From NCBI RefSeq assembly GCF_900475415.1, contig NZ_LS483388.1:1226001-1290000 (forward strand): a stretch of 64,000 bases of DNA, in the 5' to 3' direction. The position numbers and the translations under genes are program-made. Numbering within the stretch: the stretch's first letter is position 1; the number at the start of each line of letters is the position of its first letter. A model generated the notes under the pieces. That model was given only the letters and a program-made list of their open reading frames with translations, ran no database searches and was not told the origin of the DNA. This stretch comes from Streptococcus porcinus. Lineage in GTDB: Bacteria > Bacillota > Bacilli > Lactobacillales > Streptococcaceae. Shown here piece after piece: positions 32,171-45,627 of this stretch.

Positions 32171-32664
32171 TAGGCATCTCCTAACTCATCGAGATAAGTA
32201 TCAATAAGATGACTTTGAGCGTCCTTATCAAGGTTTGAACCCATAATTTTCTCAGCTAAAAGAACTGATAAATCAGACATCTCTGCTTTGACACTTGCAA
32301 TGGCATCCGTTTTGCTTTGTTGAATGTCAGCTTCAGCTTGTGTTTTTAAGCGGCTTGCTTCTTCAGATGCATCTGCAATTATTTTGTCACCTTTTACTTG
32401 ACCTAATTCCTTAGCATCAGTAATGATTTGATTTGCTTCTTGTTTTGCTCCAGCTAATTCTAATTCGCGTTTTTGAGCCAATGTTTCAGCACTCTGACGA
32501 GCTTCTTCTGCTTTATCTATATCAGTAGCAATTTTTGCAGAACGTTCTTCTAAAATACCACTAATAGCTCCCCACGCAAATTTTTTGATAAGGAGATACA
32601 AAACAAGTACTGAACCTGATACTAGGATAAAATTCCCAATAAGTTCACCTACTGTTAATTCCAT
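32170..32664 (-). CDS. atpF: ATP synthase F0 subunit b
   Basis: A 164-residue stator subunit with one N-terminal transmembrane helix (about 8-27) and a long charged coiled coil. It holds the alpha3-beta3 head against subunit a. It has TAATG coupling with atpH. Confidence 0.95.
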   Translation of the reverse strand: MELTVGELIGNFILVSGSVLVLYLLIKKFAWGAISGILEERSAKIATDIDKAEEARQSAETLAQKRELELAGAKQEANQIITDAKELGQVKGDKIIADASEEASRLKTQAEADIQQSKTDAIASVKAEMSDLSVLLAEKIMGSNLDKDAQSHLIDTYLDELGDA

Positions 32665-32679
32665 GTAAGTACTCCTTTC

Positions 32680-33393
32680 CTATTCATCTTCTTCATTGAC
32701 TTTTTTACCTAAATACATAGAAGTTAATTTAGTGAAAACATACGCTTGGATACAGGAGATAAAAATTGAAAAGGCAGTCCAAACGATATTTAAAATAAAA
32801 GCAACTGGAAACCATAATGTGTTAGCTGCAATTAATTTTAAGATCAAACCAGTTACTACCTCACCAGCAAAGATATTTCCATATAACCGAAGTGCCAATG
32901 AAATAATATTTGTAAATTCTTCTAATATATTCATCGGGCTCATTATCCCAGGTGTGAAAAAACGTTTGATATAGGCTTTCACACCTCTTTGACGAATCCC
33001 TTCAAATTGACAAATCAATGAAATTAAAATTGAAAGAGAGAGGTCAAAGCCAATATTAGCAGTTGGTGATGTCCAAAGATTCATATGATGACTTGTTTCT
33101 AATTTAGTCATTAAACCTAAGTTATTCGCCACCATCACAAAAAGAAAGAGACAGAAAAAGAATAGTGAGTATTGGTTTCTAAATTGCTTTTCAACGTGTT
33201 CATCCGTAACACCAGATATAAAATCAATCAAGTATTCAAGAACTGTTTGTTTTCCTTTAGGTTTTAAAGTCATGTTTCGACTTGCAAAATAAACAAACGA
33301 GAAAACTAAAGCAATTGTGATTACACACATAACTAGTAGGGTTAAATCAATAGTTACTGGACCGAGTGTCAGTGTTGGAGTTACTTCTCCCAA
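32680..33393 (-). CDS. atpB: ATP synthase F0 subunit a
   Basis: A 237-residue membrane subunit forming the proton half-channels. The key Arg is in [14 protein letters not shown], and the C-terminal helices end in [14 protein letters not shown]. The start is TTG at 33393, chosen because AAAGGAGGG lies six bases before it. A 109-base spacer separates it from atpE. Confidence 0.95.
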   Translation of the reverse strand: MGEVTPTLTLGPVTIDLTLLVMCVITIALVFSFVYFASRNMTLKPKGKQTVLEYLIDFISGVTDEHVEKQFRNQYSLFFFCLFLFVMVANNLGLMTKLETSHHMNLWTSPTANIGFDLSLSILISLICQFEGIRQRGVKAYIKRFFTPGIMSPMNILEEFTNIISLALRLYGNIFAGEVVTGLILKLIAANTLWFPVAFILNIVWTAFSIFISCIQAYVFTKLTSMYLGKKVNEEDE

Positions 33394-33502
33394 TTTAAAC
33401 CCTCCTTTATTCTTTAAAATGACATTAAATGTAAGTTTAACTATTGCATCTCAACATGAGAAACAAATATTTAGAACTTACTTTATTCCTTATTTTAAAA
33501 AC

Positions 33503-33700
33503 TTATTTTAAGATAAATGCCATAGCAAGAGTAACGAAGAAAGTACCTTCAATAAAGGCAATACCCATGATCATTAATGAACGCAGCTGACCAATAATTT
33601 CTGGTTGACGAGACGCAGCTCTAAAAAGATTGGCCATCAAGAAACCTTCACCAAGTGATACACCCATACAGGCGATAGCTAATGCGAAAATAGGACTCAT
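33503..33700 (-). CDS. atpE: ATP synthase F0 subunit c
   Basis: A 65-residue two-helix proteolipid making the rotor ring. Helix 2 carries the proton-binding Glu51 in [11 protein letters not shown], and the loop is RAASRQPE. It is first in the operon, the usual streptococcal order, and has a near-consensus promoter just upstream. Confidence 0.96.
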   Translation of the reverse strand: MSPIFALAIACMGVSLGEGFLMANLFRAASRQPEIIGQLRSLMIMGIAFIEGTFFVTLAMAFILK

Positions 33701-33735
33701 AATTGAATTCTCCTTAAAATATTTTTTACTTTGCT

Positions 33736-33764
33736 ATTCTATTCCTTAAAATTAAGAATGTCAA
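33736..33764 (-). promoter_or_regulatory. Main promoter of the atp operon
   Basis: TTGACA, 17 bases, TAGAAT on the minus strand, with a predicted start near 33729 and a leader of about 29 bases carrying AAGGAGAA. Confidence 0.87.
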
Positions 33765-33870
33765 CTAATTTCTGAAAACTGGTGACGCTTTCTTAAACCT
33801 TTACTAACCTTCATAAAGCAGGTGTTTTCTAGGGTTACATTCTTAAAAATTCGGATAGCTTAACAATCTT

Positions 33871-33899
33871 ATTATAACAGTTATGAACAGATAACACAA
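33871..33899 (-). promoter_or_regulatory. Possible second, upstream atp promoter
   Basis: TTGTGT, 17 bases ending in TGT, TATAAT (extended -10) on the minus strand. It would give a leader of about 165 bases before atpE. Confidence 0.5.
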
Positions 33900-33940
33900 A
33901 GTTTGTCAATCGCTCTGCAACTCTATCATAACTAAGAAAG

Positions 33941-33987
33941 ATACCTTTAAAAGTACGAATAATATCCTTTCGTGCTTTTAAAGGTAT
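33941..33987 (-). terminator. Long hairpin after glgA
   Basis: A perfect 13-base arm pair (ATACCTTTAAAAG with CTTTTAAAGGTAT) plus an inner ACGAA/TTCGT stem, starting four bases after the glgA stop. It is followed by CTTTCTT rather than a clean T tract, so it may terminate weakly or stabilise the 3' end of the glg mRNA. Confidence 0.6.
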
Positions 33988-33991
33988 GCTC

Positions 33992-35431
33992 TCAATTCTG
34001 GTCTACAATCTGGTCGTATAAAGTTAAATAAGAAAGACTTGCAGTGTCCCAAGAAAAATCTTGTGTCATCGCATTCCTTTGAAGTTTTTCCCAATCTTCT
34101 TGATGATGATCATAAACATCTAATGCTAAAAGTAGTGTTTGTGTTAGCCAATAACCTGAAAAATGGTTAAAGCCAAAACCGGTCCCCGTTTTTTTATAGC
34201 GATTGTATGCTTGTACCGTATCTTTTAATCCTCCAATTTCATGCACCAAGGGTAGGGTGCCGTATCGCATAGCCATCATTTGAGATAAACCACAAGGTTC
34301 AAATGCACTTGGCATTAAAAAGAGATCACAAGCCCCGTAGATCTGTTGCGCTAACTCTAAGTCAAAGGTAATATTAGCAGATAACTTATCTGGATATTGC
34401 TGAGCAAACCATGAAAATGCTTCTTCATATTGCTGGTAACCAGTGCCTAAAAGAACAATTTGGATATTAAGTTTTAAAAGATTATCAAGTTCCGAAACCA
34501 CCAAATCAAATCCTTTTTGGTCGGTTAGACGAGAAACAATCCCGATTAATGGTATTCCTGCTTTGACTGGCAAACAAAGCTTCTTTTGCAGACTAGCCTT
34601 GTTTTTACGTTTTCCAGAGAGATCATCTACTGAAAAAGGATAGTCTAGATAAGGATCGTTCTTAGGATCTATCAAGTCCGTGTCAATACCATTCACAATA
34701 CCAGACAATTTATCAGCTTCCATTCGCATCAAATGATCTAACCCTTTTCCAAAAGCCGGTGTTTGGATTTCTTGAGCATATGATGGCGAAACTGTCGTTA
34801 TTTTATCGGAATAGAGCACTCCTGCTTTCATCCAATTAAGACAATTATGCCATCGTAAGGTTCCATCTTCATACCGTTCCATACCAAGACCAAATAACTC
34901 ACCAAGCATAGCTGAATCAAATTGCCCTTGAAATTCAATATTATGGATAGTAAAGACAGTTTTGATGTTCTGATAAGCTTGAATCCAAGTATATTTTTCT
35001 TTTAGCAAGAAAGGTATCATAGCCGTATGATAATCATGGACATGTAGTAAATCTGGAATAAAATTAATTTTCTCCATCGCTTCTAGAGCTGCAAGTTGGA
35101 AAAAGGCAAAACGTTCACCATCATCCCAATCTCCATAAACATGTCCTCTAAAGAAGTAGTATTGATTATCAATGAAATAGAAAGTAACCTGATCTTTAAT
35201 AAGCTTTTTTATGCCGACATATTGCCTTCTCCAACCAACATTAGTGTAAAAATAACATACTTCTTCCACTTGCTGTCCAAATTTCTGATCAATCATATCA
35301 TAATAAGGCAACATCACGGCAACTTGATGACCGTGTTTTACAAGGGATTTAGGCAAGGCACCAATAACATCCCCTAGTCCCCCAGTTTTTGCAAAGGGAG
35401 CTCCCTCTGCTGCTACAAATAATATTTTCAT
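33992..35431 (-). CDS. glgA: Glycogen synthase (ADP-glucose)
   Basis: A 479-residue GT5 enzyme with the ADP-glucose site KTGGLGDV (about 15-22) and the catalytic-loop region FEPCGLSQM. It extends alpha-1,4-glucan chains. Its start overlaps the glgD stop by four bases. It is last in glgBCDA; no glycogen phosphorylase gene (glgP) follows, unlike some streptococcal glg operons. Confidence 0.96.
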   Translation of the reverse strand: MKILFVAAEGAPFAKTGGLGDVIGALPKSLVKHGHQVAVMLPYYDMIDQKFGQQVEEVCYFYTNVGWRRQYVGIKKLIKDQVTFYFIDNQYYFFRGHVYGDWDDGERFAFFQLAALEAMEKINFIPDLLHVHDYHTAMIPFLLKEKYTWIQAYQNIKTVFTIHNIEFQGQFDSAMLGELFGLGMERYEDGTLRWHNCLNWMKAGVLYSDKITTVSPSYAQEIQTPAFGKGLDHLMRMEADKLSGIVNGIDTDLIDPKNDPYLDYPFSVDDLSGKRKNKASLQKKLCLPVKAGIPLIGIVSRLTDQKGFDLVVSELDNLLKLNIQIVLLGTGYQQYEEAFSWFAQQYPDKLSANITFDLELAQQIYGACDLFLMPSAFEPCGLSQMMAMRYGTLPLVHEIGGLKDTVQAYNRYKKTGTGFGFNHFSGYWLTQTLLLALDVYDHHQEDWEKLQRNAMTQDFSWDTASLSYLTLYDQIVDQN

Positions 35432-36561
35432 TTAATCATATCCTCAGTCACTTGACTCTCTTTAGCAACAACAATCGGGTCAGATTCTTTTCCTCGGATA
35501 AGGACCCCTGGTGCAATCGTAACAGATTTGTCAACAATTGCGTATTCTACGGTAGAACCCTCTCCTATTGTAACCTTAGGTGAAATAATAGAATGGTTTA
35601 TATATGAATTACTTTCTAAATGACAATTTCGCGAAATAATTGAATAATTAACGGTACCTTTGATAACACTACCAGAGGCAAATTGTGAATTATTGACTTC
35701 TGATTCCTCGGCAAAGTAGGTAGCTTCTTCATTTTTAACACGAGTATACACTTTTTGATTTGAATATAGAAGTGAATAAAATTTTAAAGGATCTAACATA
35801 TCCATATTAGCATCATAGTATGATTTGATAGAATGAATATTTGCCATATAACCAGTATACTCAAAGGCAAGTGCTCCTTCATTAACAGTCAGATCACGTA
35901 GCAAGAAGCGTAGTTTTTGAGGTTGTTCTCTTTGAGCTTCTTTTTCCATCTCCCTTATCAACCAGTCGGTATTAATAATATAGATGCCCGCAGACATTTT
36001 TTCAATGCCTTCTTTTTCACGGACACTACTTCTACCAATTACAGTATCCGTTTCATCAATTTCTAAAATATCATTTTCAGAAGAAATGGAATCAACAGGC
36101 ATTTTCTTATAAACAACAGTAATATTACGTTTGTTAGCATTATGAAGGTGAATAACCTGTTCTAGTTCAATATTGCAGAGGATATCGCAACTCATATAGA
36201 TTGTTTGATCTGAGCCAGACCTTCTGAGATAGGTCAGAATTTGATCATAGTAGTCAGCATCAGTCTCCTTTGAATCTTCTTTAGTATTATAGAAACCCAA
36301 GAAGTAATGACTTAGTAATGAATTTAGTCCCCATTCACGGCCACTACGAATATGATCAAAAACGGAACGAATATTTTCTGCTCGAAAAATACCATAAATA
36401 CTTTTAACACCTGCATTAGCCAGATTAGATAAATGGAAGTCAATTAAGCGATATTTCCCATCAAATGGCAAATTAGCTAATGGACGCTTATCGGTCAAAC
36501 CTCCCATTTCTGGAAAACCAATAGCACTACCTAAAATTGCTGAATATTTATCACTCTTCAT
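35428..36561 (-). CDS. glgD: Glucose-1-phosphate adenylyltransferase regulatory subunit
   Basis: A 377-residue GlgC paralogue. At the N-terminus it reads [19 protein letters not shown] instead of the GGQGTRL signature, so it probably lacks catalysis and modulates GlgC, as GlgD does in Bacillus and Streptococcus. The C-terminal left-handed beta-helix repeats are present. It overlaps both neighbours. Confidence 0.94.
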   Translation of the reverse strand: MKSDKYSAILGSAIGFPEMGGLTDKRPLANLPFDGKYRLIDFHLSNLANAGVKSIYGIFRAENIRSVFDHIRSGREWGLNSLLSHYFLGFYNTKEDSKETDADYYDQILTYLRRSGSDQTIYMSCDILCNIELEQVIHLHNANKRNITVVYKKMPVDSISSENDILEIDETDTVIGRSSVREKEGIEKMSAGIYIINTDWLIREMEKEAQREQPQKLRFLLRDLTVNEGALAFEYTGYMANIHSIKSYYDANMDMLDPLKFYSLLYSNQKVYTRVKNEEATYFAEESEVNNSQFASGSVIKGTVNYSIISRNCHLESNSYINHSIISPKVTIGEGSTVEYAIVDKSVTIAPGVLIRGKESDPIVVAKESQVTEDMIK

Positions 36562-37690
36562 TTGAAACCCCCACTACTTCATTATAGCCTACGACTTGAA
36601 TCTCATTAGTTCCATCAATAACGACATCATTACCAATGACAGCCCCTTCCCCAATAATGGCGCGCGTAATTCTGGCCCTCTCCCCAATGATGGCTCCCGA
36701 CATGATAAAGGAATCTTTAATTTCTGATCCCAACTTCATTTGAACATTGGCAGAAAGGATAGAATGATCTACTTTTCCAGAGATAAAACAGCCATCAACA
36801 ATAAGAGAGTCTTTGACTTCTGAATGTTCCGAAATAAAATTTGGTGGTGCAATATGATTTTTAGAATAGATTTTCCAAGACCTATTGCGACTATCCAAAG
36901 CGTTATTTTCTCCAATGTATTCCATATTGGCTTCCCAAAGTGATTCTATGGTTCCCACATCTTTCCAATAACCACTAAAGTGATAAGCATAAACTCTTTC
37001 ACCAGCTTCTAAGTAAGCAGGGATAACATTTTGACCAAAGTCAGACATGTCGATATTATTTTTTTCTGCATCAACAAGCATACTTCTTAGGCGTTTCCAT
37101 TCAAAAATATAGATTCCCATTGAAGCTTTGGTTGATTTAGGCTGCTTAGGTTTTTCCTCAAATTCGACAATCCGATTGCTATTATCTGTATTCATAATAC
37201 CAAAACGACTTGCTTCTTTTAATGGGACATCTAAAACAGCAACTGTTAAGCTCGCTAGATTATCCTTATGACTTTGTAACATGTCGTCATAATCCATTTT
37301 GTAAATATGATCCCCAGATAAAATAAGAACATACTCTGGATTGATACTATCGATGTAATCAATGTTTTGATAAATGGCATGACTAGTCCCCTGGAACCAA
37401 CGGTTCCCCTCAGTGGCTGAGTATGGCTGTAAGATAGTAACTCCTCGGTTAATCCCCTCTAATCCCCAAGAGGAACCATTTCCAATATGATAGTTTAAGG
37501 CTAGGGGTTCGTACTGTGTAATAACGCTAACATTATCAATCCCTGAATTAGCACAATTAGAAAGCGAAAAATCAATGATCCGATAACGACCACCGAATTG
37601 TACCGCTGGCTTAGCAATGCTTTGAGTCAACTTACCCAGACGTGTACCTTGTCCCCCAGCAAGAATAAGAGCTAACATTTCATTTTTCAT
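36551..37690 (-). CDS. glgC: Glucose-1-phosphate adenylyltransferase catalytic subunit
   Basis: A 379-residue pyrophosphorylase making ADP-glucose from ATP and glucose-1-P. It shows [37 protein letters not shown] and FEEKPKQPK, then a C-terminal beta-helix. ATG at 37690 is chosen for its AAAGGAA ribosome site; the upstream open frame is not family-like. The stop overlaps glgD by 11 bases. Confidence 0.96.
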   Translation of the reverse strand: MKNEMLALILAGGQGTRLGKLTQSIAKPAVQFGGRYRIIDFSLSNCANSGIDNVSVITQYEPLALNYHIGNGSSWGLEGINRGVTILQPYSATEGNRWFQGTSHAIYQNIDYIDSINPEYVLILSGDHIYKMDYDDMLQSHKDNLASLTVAVLDVPLKEASRFGIMNTDNSNRIVEFEEKPKQPKSTKASMGIYIFEWKRLRSMLVDAEKNNIDMSDFGQNVIPAYLEAGERVYAYHFSGYWKDVGTIESLWEANMEYIGENNALDSRNRSWKIYSKNHIAPPNFISEHSEVKDSLIVDGCFISGKVDHSILSANVQMKLGSEIKDSFIMSGAIIGERARITRAIIGEGAVIGNDVVIDGTNEIQVVGYNEVVGVSNEE

Positions 37691-37750
37691 AGATATTCCT
37701 TTCATGGTCATTTGGACCCAAAACAAACTTAATCACTGCTTTAAATAGCA

Positions 37751-39625
37751 TTACTTGCGTTTTTTTATTTTCCAAATACTTGCCCCTAAAGCAGGTAAAG
37801 TAAAAGTTAGTGTTGTTTGATAGTCTCTCCAAGATTCATTCTTACTCTCAGTTATAGGATTATGCTCTTTCCAAACACCGCCGAAGGATTCTAATTCTGT
37901 ATTCCAAATCTCTTCATAAATACCTTTTTGTGGCACACCTATGGAAAATCCTCGTCTTTCAACTGGGGTCATATTAAATACACATAAAATAAACTCGCCC
38001 TTTTTATTTTTACGAGTAAAACTTAGAATCGTTTCTTGGGCATTGTCTGCATCAATAATTTCAATCCCATCATAAGTATAATCGTCCTGCCAAAGCATAT
38101 TATGATCTAGATAAAACTGGTTCAATAGCGATGTGAATGCTAACATTTTACTGTTCATCTCATCCTCAAGGTTGCTCCAAACTAACTGATCATCGTGTTT
38201 CCACTCTAGAAATTGACCAAATTCAGATCCCATAAAAAGTAATTTTTTCCCAGGATGACAGATTTGATAGGTTAACAACGTCCGTAACCCTGCAAATTGG
38301 TTGTAACGATCACCCCACATTTTATGCATTAAACTTTTTTTACCATGAACCACTTCATCATGAGAAAAAGGCAAAATATAATTTTCATTGAAACAGTACA
38401 TAAAGCTAAAGGTTACTAGGTTAAAATGATATTTTCGATCAAAGGGATCCATTTCGTAAAACTTGAGAATATCATTCATCCACCCCATATTCCACTTATA
38501 GTCAAAACCGAGGCCTCCTTCATCAATCGATTTTGTTATGGGAATATCTGATGTTGCTTCTTCTGCAATCATCATAACATCAGGATGGTCCTTCTTGATA
38601 GCTTGAATCAGCTTCCTTAAAAAGGTAATTGCTTCAAGGTTATGGTTACCACCTTCACTGTTTGGTTGCCAAGGCCCTTGATCATAATCCAAATAAAGCA
38701 TATTACTAACAGCATCTACACGTATGCCATCAATGTGGAAGGTTTCTATCCAGTACAGAGCACTCGATATTAAGTAAGATTGTACTTGATTTTTTCCCAA
38801 GTCAAAATTCAATACTCCCCAACTATAGTTATGAGCACGATGGTAATCCTCATATTCATAAGTTGGCGTGCCATCATAATAAGCTAGTGCATCATCATTT
38901 TGTGTAAAGTGCCCAGGAACCCAATCAAGGATGACACCAATATTGTTAACATGACACTCCTCTACAAAATCTTGGAAATCTTCTGGACTACCATAAGTTG
39001 TCTCAAAACCAAAATAGGCCATCAACTGATATCCCCAACTCATTCCTAAAGGGTGAGACATTAAAGGTAAGAATTCAACATGAGTATAATGCATTTCTTT
39101 TAAATAGGGAATTAGGTATTCCTTTAATTCTTTAAATTGATAAGGTTTCCCATCTTGATCCTTTTTCCAAGAGTTAGCGTGTACTTCATAAATGGATACG
39201 GGACGCTCTTTAAATCCAAACCGCTTACGCCTTGCCATCCAAAGAGAATCTTTCCATCTTTTGGTTTTTAATGGTTTAACAATTGCACCTGTTCCCGGTC
39301 TATTTTCAAAACGAATAGCGAGAGGATCTAACTTTTCAACTTCTTGACCACCTTGTCGTCTGACCAAATATTTATAGATATCTCCTTCATGAGGTAAATC
39401 TGTAAAAACTTCCCACACTCCAGCTTGATTTCTCGCCATTTCCAACTTTTGGGATGACCAGTTAGTAAAGTCTCCAATCAGAAAAACTGCTTCGGCATTT
39501 GGTGCCCAGACTCTAAAAACAAATCCTTTCTGACCATCCATTACTGTTTCATGAACACCAAAATAATCTTGAATCCGATAATTTTCACCTAAACCAAATG
39601 TATATAAAGCTAGTTCTTTATCCAT
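37751..39625 (-). CDS. glgB: 1,4-alpha-glucan branching enzyme
   Basis: A 624-residue GH13 enzyme with an N-terminal CBM48 ([17 protein letters not shown]), the catalytic Asp in [12 protein letters not shown], Glu in AEEATS, and SHDEVVHG. It introduces alpha-1,6 branches into glycogen. ATG at 39625 is the family start. It is the first gene of glgBCDA and has its own promoter after the pulA terminator. Confidence 0.96.
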   Translation of the reverse strand: MDKELALYTFGLGENYRIQDYFGVHETVMDGQKGFVFRVWAPNAEAVFLIGDFTNWSSQKLEMARNQAGVWEVFTDLPHEGDIYKYLVRRQGGQEVEKLDPLAIRFENRPGTGAIVKPLKTKRWKDSLWMARRKRFGFKERPVSIYEVHANSWKKDQDGKPYQFKELKEYLIPYLKEMHYTHVEFLPLMSHPLGMSWGYQLMAYFGFETTYGSPEDFQDFVEECHVNNIGVILDWVPGHFTQNDDALAYYDGTPTYEYEDYHRAHNYSWGVLNFDLGKNQVQSYLISSALYWIETFHIDGIRVDAVSNMLYLDYDQGPWQPNSEGGNHNLEAITFLRKLIQAIKKDHPDVMMIAEEATSDIPITKSIDEGGLGFDYKWNMGWMNDILKFYEMDPFDRKYHFNLVTFSFMYCFNENYILPFSHDEVVHGKKSLMHKMWGDRYNQFAGLRTLLTYQICHPGKKLLFMGSEFGQFLEWKHDDQLVWSNLEDEMNSKMLAFTSLLNQFYLDHNMLWQDDYTYDGIEIIDADNAQETILSFTRKNKKGEFILCVFNMTPVERRGFSIGVPQKGIYEEIWNTELESFGGVWKEHNPITESKNESWRDYQTTLTFTLPALGASIWKIKKRK

Positions 39626-39651
39626 CAATCTCTCTTTCTTTAATTTTCTAA

Positions 39652-39680
39652 ATAATAAGTTGGGACTAAAATAAAACAAA
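39652..39680 (-). promoter_or_regulatory. Candidate promoter of glgBCDA
   Basis: TTTGTT, 17 bases, TATTAT on the minus strand, starting in the T tract of the pulA terminator and about 27 bases before the glgB ATG. Confidence 0.5.
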
Positions 39681-39705
39681 AAGTAACCTGAATCTTCAGG
39701 TTACT
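39675..39705 (-). terminator. Strong terminator after pulA
   Basis: AGTAACCTGAA pairs perfectly with TTCAGGTTACT, followed by TTTTTGTTTT on the minus strand. The hairpin includes the pulA stop codon. It separates ligA-dgkB-pulA from glgBCDA. Confidence 0.88.
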
Positions 39706-42001
39706 CTGTGATATCAAGGACCAATGCTGTCAATTGATCAATAAAATCGGTCTCAATTTGAAAGCGCTTATCATTTGTTACAATTATAGCACTTTGATTT
39801 TTCAATTGCAAGCGTTTGCTGAAAGATGTGAAAATGACTTGATACTTCTTTCTATCTTCCACAGTAAGGCTGATAAACCCACTATCACACTGGGATGATT
39901 CAAGGTAGACATGCTTTCTAATCTCAGAAAATGTCTGATATGAAAAGAGTTTCGTTTTGGTTTTCAATTGAATCAATTTTTTCACAAATTCTATTGTTTC
40001 TGATTCTTTTGTAACCTGTCCCCAGTCAATCTGATTCACAGCATCTGGCGCATTATACGAATTCATCGCACGTTGTAAATCTTCCTGACTTAAACAACCA
40101 TTTTGACCTGTAGCAATCCTCTTGGTCCGCAAAAATTCTTGCCCTATTTGCATAAAGCACACTCCCTGCATTAAAATGGTCATCGCTGTCGCTAACTGTA
40201 CTCGTTTTCTATGTGTAGCTTGATCATCATCTGGATTAAGTGCCCAAAAAAGGTCATTTAAATTATAATTATCATGCGCTTCAACATAATTAATAACTTG
40301 GTCTGGACTTAAGTAAGGAACAAGTTCGTCACTTGCTAAGATTGCTTTAGCTACCACATCTTCTGTGGCTGCTCCTGATACAAATCCTCTCTCTAGATGG
40401 CCATATACTTCTGCACCTTTAATAGCATTACGTTGATCATCATTGAAAAAACCTATACCAGGTAACTTAGCAGCATTTGCCTTTGTAGCTTTTTGTTCAG
40501 GAGAAAGACCAGTTCCCATATCCCAGCCCTCACCATATATTAAGATACGACTATCGATTTGATTAATAGCTTGACGGATAGAGGTCATTGTTTCTATATC
40601 ATGCAATCCCATTAAGTCAAAACGAAAACCATCAATATTATACTCTGTGACCCAATATAAGATAGAATCGATCATATATTTTCGAAACATTTCCTTTTCA
40701 CTAGCTGTTTCATTACCACAGCCAGAGCCATTCTGAAAAGAACCATCTGGATTCATTCGATAATAATAGTCTGGAACTGTTAGTTGAAAAACTGAATCTC
40801 GTGACGAATAAGTATGATTATAAACAACATCCATAATAATATTAATACCAGCGTCATGGTATGCTTGAATAGCTTCTTTCAATTCGAGAATTCGAGTAGC
40901 CGGTTCATCAGGGTTACTAGTGAAACTAGCATCAGGAACATTATAATTTTCAGGATCATAACCCCAGTTATAAGCATAATTTCCATCTTCCGCCAAGGTC
41001 TGATGATGATCAAAGAGAGGCTGCAATTGGATATGTGTCACGCCTAAACCTTTAACATAGTCAAAAGTACTGGAGTCCCCGTAGGAATTGGTAGTACCTC
41101 CTTCAAATAGACCTTTAAACTTACCTCTATTTTCTGCACTAACTCCTGATGTTTCTGAAATCGAAAAATCTCTGACATGCATCTCGTAAATAACTGCCTG
41201 ATTAGGGTTATCAAGTCTCCACCATGCCCCTTCTTTTTGTTTTACCGAAAAACCTTTTGGTCTTAAATGTTCAGGGGCAATAACAATTGACCGTTTCCCC
41301 TTTGCTGTCGTAGCAATAGTATAGGGGTCACGTGTGTCCTTAAAAGTTCTCTTACGATAGTGAACACGGTACATATAAGCTTGATAATTTAAATCGCCAT
41401 TTAGATTGATAAACCAAACTCCATGTGTATTTTGGCTATGATCATTCCTATCCTCATGCTCACCACGCATCATAGGGTAAACAGCTAAAACACTAGCATT
41501 CTCAGCAGTTGAAGAAAATAAAACAATTTCTACCGCTAGTGCCGTGGGAGCCCAAAGACGAAATTCCGTTTTTTCTTTCGAATAGGAAAAACCTAGCCAG
41601 CCCGAAAAGCCCCATTTTTGATCAAAAGCTCTGCTATTAACAACCATATCAAAAGCATGCGCTTCACGATTTTTGTAACAATGGCTCGCTATTGCTGCCT
41701 GCCGAGAATAATAGACGGTGTCATCACCATCTACCAACCAAATCTCAGTTTTAGGTAAACCGTAAGCTCTTTCTATTCGATAATCTTTGGTTTTATAGCG
41801 CCAATAATGTTTTTTAACAATAACATATACATGGTTTAAAAAATAAGGGGCATCAAAATCTAATTGTGCCACAAGACCAAAACTATCAAAACTTGTGAAA
41901 AAGGCATCCTTTCCAAGTTCGCCATCACGCCATTTCCATAAATTGAAGTCAAAATAACTCCCATCTTTAGAATGGAAATGTACCGTAACAGCATTCTTCA
42001 T
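39701..42001 (-). CDS. pulA: Type I pullulanase, cytoplasmic
   Basis: A 766-residue GH13 debranching enzyme that hydrolyses alpha-1,6 bonds. The type I signature YNWGYDPENY, catalytic Asp in DGFRFDLMGLHD, Glu in YGEGWD and the VEAHDNYNL motif are visible. There is no signal peptide or LPXTG, so it acts inside the cell on glycogen or imported maltodextrins, unlike surface SpuA/PulA. The ATG overlaps the dgkB stop (TAATG). Confidence 0.95.
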   Translation of the reverse strand: MKNAVTVHFHSKDGSYFDFNLWKWRDGELGKDAFFTSFDSFGLVAQLDFDAPYFLNHVYVIVKKHYWRYKTKDYRIERAYGLPKTEIWLVDGDDTVYYSRQAAIASHCYKNREAHAFDMVVNSRAFDQKWGFSGWLGFSYSKEKTEFRLWAPTALAVEIVLFSSTAENASVLAVYPMMRGEHEDRNDHSQNTHGVWFINLNGDLNYQAYMYRVHYRKRTFKDTRDPYTIATTAKGKRSIVIAPEHLRPKGFSVKQKEGAWWRLDNPNQAVIYEMHVRDFSISETSGVSAENRGKFKGLFEGGTTNSYGDSSTFDYVKGLGVTHIQLQPLFDHHQTLAEDGNYAYNWGYDPENYNVPDASFTSNPDEPATRILELKEAIQAYHDAGINIIMDVVYNHTYSSRDSVFQLTVPDYYYRMNPDGSFQNGSGCGNETASEKEMFRKYMIDSILYWVTEYNIDGFRFDLMGLHDIETMTSIRQAINQIDSRILIYGEGWDMGTGLSPEQKATKANAAKLPGIGFFNDDQRNAIKGAEVYGHLERGFVSGAATEDVVAKAILASDELVPYLSPDQVINYVEAHDNYNLNDLFWALNPDDDQATHRKRVQLATAMTILMQGVCFMQIGQEFLRTKRIATGQNGCLSQEDLQRAMNSYNAPDAVNQIDWGQVTKESETIEFVKKLIQLKTKTKLFSYQTFSEIRKHVYLESSQCDSGFISLTVEDRKKYQVIFTSFSKRLQLKNQSAIIVTNDKRFQIETDFIDQLTALVLDITE

Positions 42002-43032
42002 TAGTTCGTAACCCTTCTGTTTTTTTCTTCTAAATCTTCTACTTCATGGGCAAATTTTTGTGCAATTTCTTCTATCTCTGGTTCCCCGTCATTGATATCA
42101 TAAGCATCATCAGAAATCAAATCAGTATTAGCAAAAAAAGTAATATGATTTTTGAGATTTTCGATAACAATAGGTGCATCACCACCGTATTCACCGTCTA
42201 AATTAATCATCATTCTACTATCTGATTTTGGTTCAATAGAAATTTTACTCGTTTTAATATATTCAATTCGACGGTCATTAACATGTTTACCACCATCAAG
42301 CACAAGTCGAAGTAAGTGGACAATCTCAAATAAATTAGCCGTTTTGACTAAAATCAATGTAAACATACCATCATCTAATTTTGCATCAGGAGCAATCATT
42401 TCAAAGCCCCCTACAGAATTAGTGATAGCTGCAAAAATCATTGAAACCTCTCCTTCAAAAATGCCTCCATCATGAGTGATTCTAACAGGTACATTTTTAA
42501 CGCGAGGTAATAATTCGACCCCTTTTGCCAAATAAGCAAGATAACCAAACATTGTTTTCAGCTGACTTGGAACACTATAAGTTAATTCCGTTAGTGACCC
42601 CGCAGCGGCAATATTGATAAAGTATTCCTTTTCACGCGCTTTCCCAATATCCATTTTAATCGTTTGATTCTTCCCGATTAACTTTGCAGCCTTGATAGGA
42701 TTTCCTCTTGGAATCTTTAAAGCACGTGCAAAATCATTGGTCGTCCCAGTTGGGATAATGGCCATTTTAGGGCGTTTTTTTAAGGGTGCAATGCCACTAA
42801 CAACTTCATTAATAGTACCATCACCACCCGCAGCAATGATTAAATCCACCCCAGTCTCTGCAACACGTCTTGCTTCTTTCTGAGCTGACTTAGGCTCTGC
42901 AGTTGTTTGAAAAGCTGATGTTTCATAACCATAACTTTCTAAAATATCTAAAACATCCGCAACATTTTTCTTCATTATTTCTTGTCCAGATGTCGGATTG
43001 TAAATCAGCCTAGCTCTCTTTAGCTTTGTCAT
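42001..43032 (-). CDS. dgkB: Diacylglycerol kinase, DgkB-type
   Basis: A 343-residue soluble lipid kinase of the DAGK_cat family. IYNPTSGQ at the N-terminus and AAGGDGTINEVVSG form the nucleotide site, with IPTGTTNDFARAL after it. DgkB returns diacylglycerol from lipoteichoic acid synthesis to phosphatidate. It lies between ligA (14 bases) and pulA (overlap). The C-terminal tail is acidic. Confidence 0.9.
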   Translation of the reverse strand: MTKLKRARLIYNPTSGQEIMKKNVADVLDILESYGYETSAFQTTAEPKSAQKEARRVAETGVDLIIAAGGDGTINEVVSGIAPLKKRPKMAIIPTGTTNDFARALKIPRGNPIKAAKLIGKNQTIKMDIGKAREKEYFINIAAAGSLTELTYSVPSQLKTMFGYLAYLAKGVELLPRVKNVPVRITHDGGIFEGEVSMIFAAITNSVGGFEMIAPDAKLDDGMFTLILVKTANLFEIVHLLRLVLDGGKHVNDRRIEYIKTSKISIEPKSDSRMMINLDGEYGGDAPIVIENLKNHITFFANTDLISDDAYDINDGEPEIEEIAQKFAHEVEDLEEKNRRVTN

Positions 43033-43046
43033 TTTTTACCTCGTCA

Positions 43047-45020
<1,974 letters not shown>

Positions 45021-45063
45021 TATTTCCTTTCAAATACGTGATTGAGTCTACCATCTTTAGAAA

Positions 45064-45100
45064 TAAAAAAACAGACTCTAATCTATTTAGAAAATCTGTC
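45064..45100 (-). terminator. Terminator after queT
   Basis: ACAGA/TCTGT and TCTAA/TTAGA stems with a small internal loop, followed by a T7 tract on the minus strand, just after the queT stop. Confidence 0.75.
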
Positions 45101-45112
45101 TTCAATCTAAGA

Positions 45113-45622
45113 TCATTGACTTAAATCAATACGCTTAGCTAATTTATTAATAATTAAAGCTCCAATGATAAGCGACGTAAATTCACCGACTGCAGTCGTA
45201 AACCATGTCATAAAGAATGGCAATTTAGCAACAAAAACTAACTCTATTGCCACTGTAAGCATAGAAGCTGCAAAAAATAGAGAAAAATAAAGAAAAGCTT
45301 TGTTTAGTAATCCATTAAATAAGTAATCATTCTTATACTTTTCAAATAACACCACCCCTAGGGTGACAAATACAAGGGTTGACGTACCGCCAACTAGGAC
45401 ATCAATTAAGCCAAAACTGTAAAAGTTTGCAATTATACACCCCATGGTAACAGCAACAATGTATTTCTTGTTAAAAAAGGCTAAAAAGTTTAGCATCTCT
45501 GCCACTCTAAACTGATAGGCTCCATAAGATATAGCATTCAGAGGCGGTGTAATAGTCAAAACGACATAAAGTGCAGCCACTAAGGCAATATGAACATAGT
45601 CACGGATAGTATAAGATTTCAT
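45113..45622 (-). CDS. queT: QueT-family queuosine-precursor transporter
   Basis: A 169-residue membrane protein with about five to six helices, the S-component of an ECF-type importer for preQ1 or related queuosine precursors (COG4708). ATG at 45622 is better spaced from AGGAGA than the adjacent ATG at 45625. The preQ1-II riboswitch immediately upstream supports the substrate assignment; its ribosome site is the one used by this gene. Confidence 0.92.
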   Translation of the reverse strand: MKSYTIRDYVHIALVAALYVVLTITPPLNAISYGAYQFRVAEMLNFLAFFNKKYIVAVTMGCIIANFYSFGLIDVLVGGTSTLVFVTLGVVLFEKYKNDYLFNGLLNKAFLYFSLFFAASMLTVAIELVFVAKLPFFMTWFTTAVGEFTSLIIGALIINKLAKRIDLSQ

Positions 45623-45627
45623 CATTT

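Noticed and set aside
39756..39775. Catabolite-responsive (cre) site in TTGAAAGCGCTTATCAT near the end of pulA
   Set aside because: It has one base too many between the halves compared with the cre consensus and lies inside coding sequence; not strong enough to call.
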